Shown here piece by piece: positions 55,592 to 64,000 of a stretch of 64,000 bases of DNA. Below the pieces are notes generated by a model. The model worked only from the letters and a program-made list of their open reading frames with translations. It was not told the origin of the DNA and did no database searches. Origin of the DNA: Merluccius polli (Eukaryota > Chordata > Actinopteri > Gadiformes > Merlucciidae); contig JAOPHQ010004631.1 in NCBI GenBank assembly GCA_030340625.1, positions 24,680 to 88,679 on the forward strand, written 5' to 3'. The position numbers and the translations under genes are program-made. Every line of letters begins with the position of its first letter. The stretch's first letter is position 1.

Positions 55592-57311
55592 GCCTCCCCC
55601 TTCTCTCTCACTGTCCACCACTCTGTTTCGATGATTGTAAAGAGTGTCTCTTTCACCTGCTGTCTTATCTTACAGAGGAGTCATCTCAACTTCTCTCCCT
55701 TCGGTGCGGGGGCTGCCCTCTAAAGGGGAGTGACAAGCGGGGGGGGTGGGGTGGGGTCGGCGGGGGTGCGGCGCCGGGCTGTGGTGAGTGTGGTCTCAGC
55801 TCTCCGTCCATACAAAGCAGTGATTTACAGAGACTCTGGCCGGGACCCCCCGATAGGCTAGGCTGTTTTCAGACTTGTGCTCAAAACAGCACTCTCGTTT
55901 CATGTGCTCCACCGCCGGTGGTTTTGTGGTCCTCGAAAGATTTGGCTTCAAGCTACAAGGTTTTGTCTGTGAAACCCTAAATCAGTTACATACACACACA
56001 CACACACACATACACAAGTTCAAAGACTAACCGTCGTGGAATTACAGCCACTGCAGGTCCCAAAGATTGATAGAGAAACTGTGGGTCCCCTCGAGCTGGT
56101 AAACCACTGCTTCTACAGCACATCCCTCCCTCCTTGATCTGCGCTCCTCATCCAATCACGTCGCCCGTTACATAACCCGCTTTCGAATGTTTTGTTAGCA
56201 TCAAAATGCCGGGGACCGTCCGACCCGAGGGTAAGTGGGCCGTTTCGCAAACCACCTTCTGCTGTCTCCCCTTTGGTTTTAATGAAAGGAAATTGCAGCT
56301 CTCGGGTTGGACATCTGTTGACCTGTGGACTTGTTGAGTCCTCAGACGCCGACGCCTCAGAGCAGTGTTTTCCAACCTGTGGTACGCGAGGTTACTGTAG
56401 GCGGCACGGGGGATTTTATTCTTGAAATAGACACATTTACAATAATAGAACAAATTGGACTAGATCATTGAAAATAAATGTATTATGATATTGTTCAGTG
56501 AATATAGTATTATGGCGTGTTGATATTTCAGAAATAGTGTCCCTTTGTGCATTCCATCCTACGTTTTCCGTTGTAATGTTTTCCATTGATGTTTTGTGTT
56601 TATTATTATTATTATTATTAGTTTGCTAAATAAACACACCGGGAGCATAAGCAGCGTTGCTGACTTCATCTTCCCACTGTGTCTCACTGGCCATGGCCTT
56701 CTTGCAGCAACACTTGTGTATAAAGGGGACGCTGGCACTATTTGCTCAGCGACTGCATGTGTATTTATCTATTTTTTTACCTTTTGCATATGAGGTGGTC
56801 CGTGAAAGGTCTTGATGACAATGTAGTGGTACACCTTGAAGTCAAAAGTTGTAACCACTGCTTTAGAGAGTGGTTTCGCTGTCTCTTTTCTGCCAAGGCC
56901 CCATGTCCATAACAAGCTCAAAAAGAGCCCAGTTGCAATGCGTTCCCTACGGAATGAGTGTCTGAGCCCAACCTAGCACCGCGCTGCCCTGTCAAATTAT
57001 TTTCAATTTTCACGCTAACCTTTCAGCAAAGCTTGCCGCAAACCAAACACATTCCAATCCAATATTGTATCTGCAGAAATTAAATAACAAATACACTTTT
57101 GTATTGATTAATAATTCAGAACTATACCACTATACTGCCAGACAGTATTAAAAAAAAATTAAAAATATCGGACCTAATTCTCAGAGATTGCGCCAGGTTC
57201 GCTCCACCTGGTGATTGGCTGCCAACAGCGCCGGTTCAGCCCAGCCTAGCGCCCCCTGCAGGCAGTCTCCCACGCCTAGCGTGAGCTAGCCTAGTCTAGC
57301 ACCTACTACAG

Positions 57312-57516
57312 CAGGGTGATCAGACATCCCCGTTTCCCGGGGACAGTCCCCGTTTCTGGTGGCCTGTCCCTGGCTGGAGCCGTCGCCAGAAAAAAAGAAA
57401 AAAAAAAGTGTCCCTTTTTTAAAATTTCAGAAATTAAAATGTCAGCTATTTTGTGGATATGTTGTGGCCAAACTACAAATGTCCTCATTTTTGATTTCGG
57501 AAATCTGGTCACCTTA
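57312..57516 (+). mobile_element. hAT-like MITE, 205 bp, with perfect 8-bp target duplication
   Basis: Starts CAGGGTGATCAGACATCCCC and ends GGAAATCTGGTCACCTTA; the ends are imperfect inverted repeats (YARGGTGAYCAGA). TACTACAG flanks it at 57304-57311 and 57517-57524. It is related at its tips to the nested element at 13614. Confidence 0.88.
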
Positions 57517-58427
57517 TACTACAGGCCGTCTCCATCGCCTTTTGTGGCTCTGGCGCTGCAGGCGCCCATGCTTATCATGTACGTGGTGCTCTAGATACGT
57601 CTTTGTGCGGGGTTGTGAGAGCTGATCAGCGAGAGTTTGTCGGTCAAGCGGTATGACCTCAAGCTAACTCTACTGGTATAAGAAGATTAAGCCGAACGGA
57701 GAGGGAGGGGAGGGGATGGAGGGAGGGGGGCGGTGGTGGTGGTGGTGGTGGTGGTGGTGGTGGTCGCACGCTTCCCTCTGAGCCAGACACGTTTGGACAG
57801 TGTTAATCACATGTTTGGGTGGAGAGTGGACATTCTTATTACTAACCCTTGCTACGGTGACGCCCTTGGCTGGCGTCCTTGGATTAGCGACGGGCTAACG
57901 CACAGGTAGACAGACGTATGTGCTCAGACACGCAGCACAATGAGATACAGGCAATGCACACACATACACACACACGTGTGTGTGCAAATGAAAAGAAAGA
58001 AACCCTGGTGGAATACTGATCTAAGGAATGAGGTGCTTTGAGCCAAGGAGAGCTGCAGTTTTTTTCATATTATTTACTTCATTTGTTTATGGTCCTCTGC
58101 ATTATTCAACCTCCTTGTAAACCGATTTTTCCTCTTTTTGGTGTACATGTTTAATGTCGGAACGGGTCGTCCCTTGTCCTCAAACCTCTGCTCTGGCGTA
58201 GTACACGTCCTTCTCCAGACACATGAATAATCGAAGGGGGAACAGGAACACAGAGTCCTACATGACACATGAAGAGGTATCAGTGAACCCTCTAGTGTAC
58301 AGTGTACTACACTGAAGTTGTATTCTTCCACCCGGTACACTGTAGTCTTACAGGTCAGACTTAAGATGAATAATCTAAAAGTCTGAGATATTAATCTAAA
58401 GACTTTCGATTAATAATCTAATCTAAA

Positions 58428-58788
58428 GTCTGAGGTCAAATCTGGGTGAACGGGAGAGTTTCACTTTCTTTCGCTTCACATTTGTTTTCGACCGATCATG
58501 TTGCTGGAGGCGGGGATCTGTAAGTGCGTAATTGGCCAGTTATAGTGAACGCAAACTCGGCCGGGAGTAGTAAACTGTATAAAATTGTCCGTAAAGGTTT
58601 CAAATCAACACTGTGTAGACTGACCACTGTAGACAATACACTGTACTAAAATCCCCTTCTGAAAGCTTCATCCACTCGGAAACAAGGAGTAACTCCGCCC
58701 CTTCCACGTTCTGGTTTCCGGCGCCGGCTCTGTGCCGTCTCCCAGAAGTTCTGCAGTAACACAGTAGGACTGCTGGATCTGAGATTAG
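58428..58788 (+). mobile_element. TAGTCTCACAAATC element, copy 3 (single 36-bp unit)
   Basis: The interior matches copy 2 from AAATCTGGGTGAAC to CCAGAAGTTCTGC. The right end is one 36-bp unit followed by GGATCTGAGATTAG, which looks like the original terminus, complementary to the TAGTCTCACAAATC start. The left end is unclear. Confidence 0.68.
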
Positions 58789-59905
58789 GAGGGGCTGAAC
58801 ACATATTTTTGAACAAGACTATTTATTATATAAAACTTTAATGTGGACTCAATCAGCCCTGATTCAAGTGTTTTGTCACAATTCAAAGCGTTGGCGACTC
58901 GCTTTCGTTCGGCGTGTTTGTTTGTTTCCTGTCAAAACGCCCGCGGGTATTTTCCAAAGGCAGCCGAATCCGAGTAGAGAGAATCCACTTCAAAATAAAA
59001 AGTGTCAAATGAGTGTGACGACGCGAAGGTCGGCGTTTAGTATTGTTCAAAAAATAAATCATATTGCATGACCGTGATGTCCATTGAAGCGATAGGAACA
59101 TATCTGCGGAATGCCATTCAGCCCAACTGCATTCCCAAACGCGTTGATGAAGGATTAGCAGATCTGAGGGGCGAGACGAAGAGAAAGATGAATGAAGTGG
59201 AAAAGGGCTTGGGAATAGCTCAGCAAAGAATGAATGGGCCTGCTTGTTCAGATATCTGTTGACGTTAGGCGACGGCCTCGGTGGCTAATCTTATGCAGAA
59301 TAAATTGGCTGCCTGTTCGCCCCCCTGTCCCAGTGTTTGGTGTCGGATGGTGCAACATTATTTTTTTTCTCCCCCCCCACCCCCCTCATTCACTGGTGAT
59401 AGAGACTGGGGGGACGGGTTGGGATGGGGGTCGGCCCATTGAAATGGTGACCTTTACCGTGTGGGAGGAGGGAGACAAGGCGATGTGTGTCTATGCAGAA
59501 TAATTACAGACTGTGGAGGAAGTGCTCGTGCGTGTGTGTGTGTGTGTACGGAGGGGTGTGTATGAGCATGTATGTGTGCGTGCGCGTTCTCTCTTTTTAA
59601 AAGTCAAATGACAGAAAGAGAGAGGGAGAGAGAGTGAAAGGCCGCACGTTTGAAACCCAACATCTGTCGAGCGGCATCGGATGCCACTCATCCGGCTCAT
59701 CGATGGACATCAATATCTTGCTCTCCTCCCCTCTGTTTGTGGCTGCTAAACGTTGTGTGTGTGTGTGTGTATGTGTGTGTATGTTGACATGATATAGAGA
59801 CGCTGTTAGACACAGACGGTCAGGGAGGTTGTATGAACAAATGAAGCGGCACATTCGCCACCCGTCCAAGTGGTGACTTGGCCAATTCCGTTTTCCAGTC
59901 ACACC

Positions 59906-60150
59906 TTTAAGTCAAGTCCATTTTGTTTGTACAGCCCTTAATCACAGTTACAGTCTCAAAGGGCTTCACACGCTGCATATTTATGACAACCCCCCCAACC
60001 CCGGCCCCCCAAAGGGCAAAGGAAAAACTCCCTTAATGATCAAGGAAGAAACCTTGAGAAGGAACGCAGAGTGGGGGATTCCTCCTTTCAGGGATGGTTA
60101 GGACTGCAGTTGGGTGCAATTGTTGACATACATAGTAGTAGTATAACATG
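59906..60150 (+). repeat. teleost interspersed repeat (GGAAGAAACCTTGAGAAGGA type)
   Basis: TTTGTTTGTACAGCCCTTAA, TCTCAAAGGGCTTCACA and GGAAGAAACCTTGAGAAGGA are phrases of a repeat common in fish genomes. The class is not assigned; no coding part is present. Confidence 0.6.
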
Positions 60151-60737
60151 CAAACATTTGAAGTAAAATGTCATTATCATGTAATGACATTTTTAGAAAT
60201 AGAAAATTAGTATTGTCCATGATGATAAGGTGCTGACCGGTGAGCAAGCCCCACACACACAGTGAATCCTAAAATCACCACTTGGCAACCACTCGCTTTA
60301 AAATATCAGTGCAACAACAAGGATTGGGTCCTACATGAAGTAAGTGACTTTAGGTGGTTATCAAGTGGTTAATTTTGTTATAAACATTTAATGTGAAAGG
60401 TTGAAAATACGGCATACAACATATTTAAACAGGAGGACTGCAGGAGAGAAGGGTAAAATACGGGAGGATCCCCGGGGAAAACGGGAGGGTTGACAGGTTT
60501 GTCCTACACCAAACATATGCGTGAAGAAGTCCTCCCTGCTCGCAGGGAGCATTCGGCTGAACAGCGAAAAGATTGGACATCTCTCGCTTGTTTACCAGAG
60601 GGGACTAATATCCTGTAATTAACGTGTCTGTGCTGAGGTGTGTGATCCATGCGTGGGCTGCTATTGGACAGAATCAATGACGGACAGACCAAGGTTTTTC
60701 CAATTTAATATTAATGTGTTTGTGTGTTTGTGTGTGT

Positions 60738-60740
60738 GCG

Positions 60741-60804
<64 letters not shown>

Positions 60805-60837
60805 TGTGTGTGCGTGTGCGTGTGCGTGTGTGTGTGT
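60738..60837 (+). repeat. long (GT)n microsatellite
   Basis: About 100 bases of GT with a few CGT and ATG interruptions. Confidence 0.95.
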
Positions 60838-61538
60838 AGAGACGGTTCTGAAGGCCACTGCACTGCACAGCAATGGCCTCAGGTCATCCCTCCCAGTCAC
60901 AGGGTGACAGGTCTTGGATGACCACTACTCATCCAAGATTATCATGACATTACCATAACATTATCATCTCATTAACATTGATTTTTATATTGGCCCTCTC
61001 AGTCCTGCTTATGCCTCACAAGGAGGCATTTTTCGGTGTGTGTGTGTGCGTGTGTGTGTGTTCGTGTCTGCTTGCGTGCGGCGCGTCCTATGTGTTTTCG
61101 TTCGCCCTTGGGTGGGGGCCCTTAACATGTGCACACGCATAAACGTTTTGTTGTTCTCATTTGCAGAGGCGCGTGCATCAGTCGAGGCGTAACACGCATG
61201 TTCTTTGAATTGCTAAGATGTCATTTTACATTCTGTCGGGAGCTCGTGTTCGCCGTCGACGACACGTAGGGGAAGGGAAATGAGTCGCGTCACTCATAGG
61301 CCGAATTCGAGACGTGGGTCACCTCCAGTGCAACCAATAGAGACGTTGGTTGTATTTGTATTTTCGAGACCAAAGAGTGATCTCACGGCGGGGTTTCCAT
61401 GGAAACAAAAGACACAGTGAAATATTGGCGTGTGGTAAAATTGAGTTCTGATATCTAATGGTACGTTCAGTGGTGCTATCGCATTCATAATAATGTCAAT
61501 GATGTAACGATGTGTGTGCGTGCGTGCACGACGTGTGC

Positions 61539-61570
<32 letters not shown>

Positions 61571-61768
61571 TCAGTGTGGAAGGACAGAGTGTCCCAGTGT
61601 GGCTGCTGTCTCCAGCAGCCAGTGTTCCTGGCTGGCGTCAGAGCAGAGAATAGCCTGGCAGGGAGGTGTAAATTATGGATTAGGTCTCTGAGCGTTGTGC
61701 TTGTACCCGCAATCAATCTGGACGTGTGTGTAGGTGTGTGTGTGTGCGTGTGTTTGTGTGTGTGTACA

Positions 61769-61805
<37 letters not shown>

Positions 61806-62039
61806 TGTGGGAGATGTGTTTTAGTGTGTATGTGTGCATTTTTAGGTGCTCATATACATCTGTCCATGTGACTTGCTGTGTGTGTATATGTGTGTGCGTA
61901 TGTGTGTGTGTGCGTATGTGCGTGCGTGTGTGTGCATGTGACCGTGTGGCCTGGATTCCTGGGATGCATCACTGACTGTACTGTATGCTTGGCGATATGC
62001 TGGGAAAATGTTGCAGCGTGATTCCTATCGGCTTTATAT

Positions 62040-62535
62040 AGCCTCACACCCCACCCCCACCACCCTCTCCTCCAACCTCTCCTCCTCCCCCATCCCCACC
62101 ACCCTCTCCTCCAACCTCTCCTCCTCCCCCATCCCCACCACCCTCTCCTCCAACATCTCCTCCTCCCCCATCCCCACCACCCTCTCCTCCAACCTCTCCT
62201 CCTCCTCCCCCATCCCCACCACCCTCTCCCCCAACCTCTCCTCCTCCTCCCCCACCCCACCACCCTCTCCTCCACCCTCTCCTCCTCCCCCATCCCCACC
62301 ACCCTCTCCTCCAACCTCTCCTCCTCCTCCCCCACCCCCACCACCCTCTCCTCCTCCCCCATCCCCACCACCCTCTCCTCCAACCTCTCCTCCTCCTCCC
62401 CCACCCCCACCACCCTCTCCTCCACCCTCTCCTCCTCCCCCATCCCCACCACCCACTCCTCCAACCTCTCCTCCTCCTCCCCCACCCCCACCACCCTCTC
62501 CTCCACCCTCTCCTCCTCCCTCTCCTCCTCCCATC
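62040..62535 (+). repeat. C-rich, guanine-free strand minisatellite
   Basis: About 495 bases made of CCACCACCCTCTCCTCCAAC and CTCTCCTCCTCCCCCATCCC in varying order. The + strand contains essentially no G, so the other strand is a long run of G clusters. It yields proline/serine frames on + and glycine/glutamate frames on minus, which are not genes. Confidence 0.93.
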
Positions 62536-62734
62536 TCCACAGAAGGTGGGAGCAGGGGGAGCAGGGGGAGCAGGGGGAGCAGGGGGAGGGGAGCAGAACC
62601 CCGCCCACCAGCCACCTGTGTCGGTGTGGTTTATGTGAGCCTGCTGGGCGATCTAGGCCAGTAAAAAATAATACAAAGTACAACAGTGGTAGGCTGCTCA
62701 ACCCACTGCACCCACTGACCATGTAGCAATACGT

Positions 62735-62895
62735 CTCGTGGCGACCCAGGTTCGATTCCGACCGGCTGTCCGATGCTACATGTCATTCCCTTTCTCTTTC
62801 AACCTACGTTCTTGTCTCTCTCTTCACTCTTCTGTCTAAAAGGCATAGAAAAGATGAAAAAATGATGATAAAATAAAAAATGATGATAAAATAAC
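62735..62895 (+). mobile_element. partial tRNA-derived SINE
   Basis: B box GGTTCGATTCC at 62749-62759 followed by ATGCTACATGTCATTCCCTT, a pyrimidine-rich body and an A-rich tail with ATGATGATAAAAT repeats, as in a common fish SINE. The A-box half is not recognisable, so the copy is 5'-truncated or decayed. Confidence 0.6.
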
Positions 62896-64000
62896 GGAAA
62901 ATCTTAAAAGCCCACAAGAACCTCCATTTTGAATCCATGTTTAGGGCAGTTGTGTTTTGTGCGTTCACTGCCCCGCCCATAAGCCCTGCGAAAAGGAAAC
63001 CTTTTACCCTCTAGTCACCATCTGCCCCTCTCCACCCACTTCCCTGCCCCTCCTCACCCACCTCCCTGCTGCTCCCCACCTCCTCCTAATCTGGTATAGA
63101 TCAGCAGGGCTCCGGCCCACCGCTGGCCGTTGTGAGCGAGGTAGATTGGAATTCCTTTCTGATTGATTGGCCAGCGTATTGACTAGTTGATGACGGATGA
63201 CGTCCTTTACACAGACTGACGCGCCACGTGTTGTGTGTGTGTGCGTGGGTGTGTGTGGGTGTGTGTGTGTGGGTGCCTGCTGTGTTGCGTGTGTGTGTGT
63301 GTGTTGTGTGTTTTTGTGCGTGTGTGTGTGTGTGTATGCATACATGTGTTTGTGTGTGTATGTGTGTGTTGATGTGTGTGTGTGTGTGTGTGTGTATGCA
63401 TGCATGTGTGTGTTTGGGTGTGTGTGCGTCTGTGTGTGCATGTACTTTGATTTGTGTGTGTGTGTGTGTGTGTGTGTGGGGGGGGGGGTTAGGCGTCAAG
63501 CTCCTGTGTGTGTGTGTGCGCGTGTGCATGTATGCCCGTGTGTCGGTGTATCTGATTACACGCGTGTGCAGATGTGTTTGTCAGCGGCCGTGTGAGATAG
63601 AGTCCACCGGCGGGGCGTCCGACAGAGAGGTAGAACGTGTCGCACGCAACCTCGTCGTATTTCACCGACACGTCTGCCCACTTCTGCCGTGCCCTTCTCA
63701 GGAGTGATGTATTGGGGGTCCGCGGACCCAACATGGAAATGAGTCGTCGTTAAAGCTGCCCGTCAAACAGAGAGGGATTCCCCCTCCGCCTCCTCCCCCG
63801 CCTCCTCCTCCGCCTCCTCTTCCTACGCTCTCGGCCGCTGCCGCTGTTTCCCCGTATCTCCTGGGAGAGCTCAGAGCTTCATCTGCTCCGCCGCCATTAG
63901 AGTCCTTCTGCAGAACAACCGGGCGGCCGAGAGCGGAGGGAGTTTCACCTGCGTGATTATTGCTCCCTTCAACATGATGGATCAGGCGCAAATATGGTCA

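Larger units (their letters stand above)
52892..64000. other. intron 22 (11.1 kb in window): repeats, no exon found
   Basis: No sequence fitting the expected C-terminal helix of myosin XVI was found here on the + strand, so this is read as the next intron, continuing past the window. It contains (CT)n/(CCTC)n at 53648-53721, a GATA-type minisatellite 54105-54418, (AAT)n 54774-54808, (TCC)n 55368-55432, a hAT-like MITE 57312-57516, a TAGTCTCACAAATC element copy 58428-58788, a fish repeat 59906-60150, (GT)n 60738-60837, a C/T minisatellite 62040-62535, a SINE piece 62735-62895 and GT-rich sequence 63228-63490. 63580-63990 is CpG-rich but unassigned. Confidence 0.65.

Noticed and set aside
55233..55980. 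Open frames with polyserine or polyleucine
   Set aside because: They arise from the (TCC)n triplet repeat, and no splice or homology support was seen.
62008..62664. Proline-rich 218-residue frame and opposite glycine-rich 193- and 290-residue frames
   Set aside because: They are translations of a C/T minisatellite in all readings, with no homology to real proteins.
63698..63991. Minus-strand frame of 97 residues near the window end
   Set aside because: It contains a polyglycine tract from a C/T-rich repeat and matches nothing that I recognise; it is not the expected neighbouring gene.

Overview
The window is a stretch of animal nuclear DNA, almost certainly from a teleost fish. It has long GT-AG introns, a very high density of (AC)n, (AG)n and poly-G tracts, and repeats of teleost type: a tRNA-derived SINE with the fish-typical 'TTTGGATAA.AGCGTC' tail, an L2/CR1-like LINE 3' end, and many small hAT-like DNA elements. 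The extreme density of dinucleotide repeats recalls cod-like fishes, but that is only a weak inference; the species cannot be named from this sequence.

One gene accounts for nearly all coding sequence. Twenty-two consecutive exons on the + strand (1-52891) encode the middle and most of the C-terminal part of an unconventional myosin XVI (myo16). All splice junctions are GT-AG and all phases join, with one exception inside the large exon at 47193-48474. The N-terminal ankyrin-repeat region and the start of the motor lie before position 1. The last exon or exons, which should encode the conserved C-terminal helix and tail end, were not found and should lie beyond 64000.

Layout: 1-29660 holds the motor core from just before the P-loop to the end of the actin-binding/SH-helix region (window exons 1-15). 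29661-41028 is an 11.4 kb intron full of transposon relics and minisatellites. 41029-43104 holds the converter, single IQ neck and post-neck segment (exons 16-18). 46369-48474 holds the proline-rich NYAP-like signalling tail (exons 19-20), with two PPPKPKR...SYE repeats and two YxxM sites. 52297-52891 holds two small tail exons. 52892-64000 shows no coding exon and is read as the next intron.

The protein joins an actin motor to a phosphotyrosine adaptor tail. From family knowledge, myosin XVI binds PI3-kinase p85 and the WAVE complex in neurons. The main oddities are: one extra base that breaks the frame inside exon 20; canonical P-loop and switch I residues where, from memory, the mammalian orthologue has diverged; a paralogous intronic duplication on either side of the switch II exon, one copy carrying a LINE; a small mobile element whose end has grown into a 12-unit 36-bp minisatellite 71 bp before exon 15; nested hAT-like elements with 8-bp target duplications; and a CpG-rich segment in intron 20 with an ATG-led, phase-compatible candidate alternative first exon. 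No prokaryotic, viral or CRISPR-type system is present.
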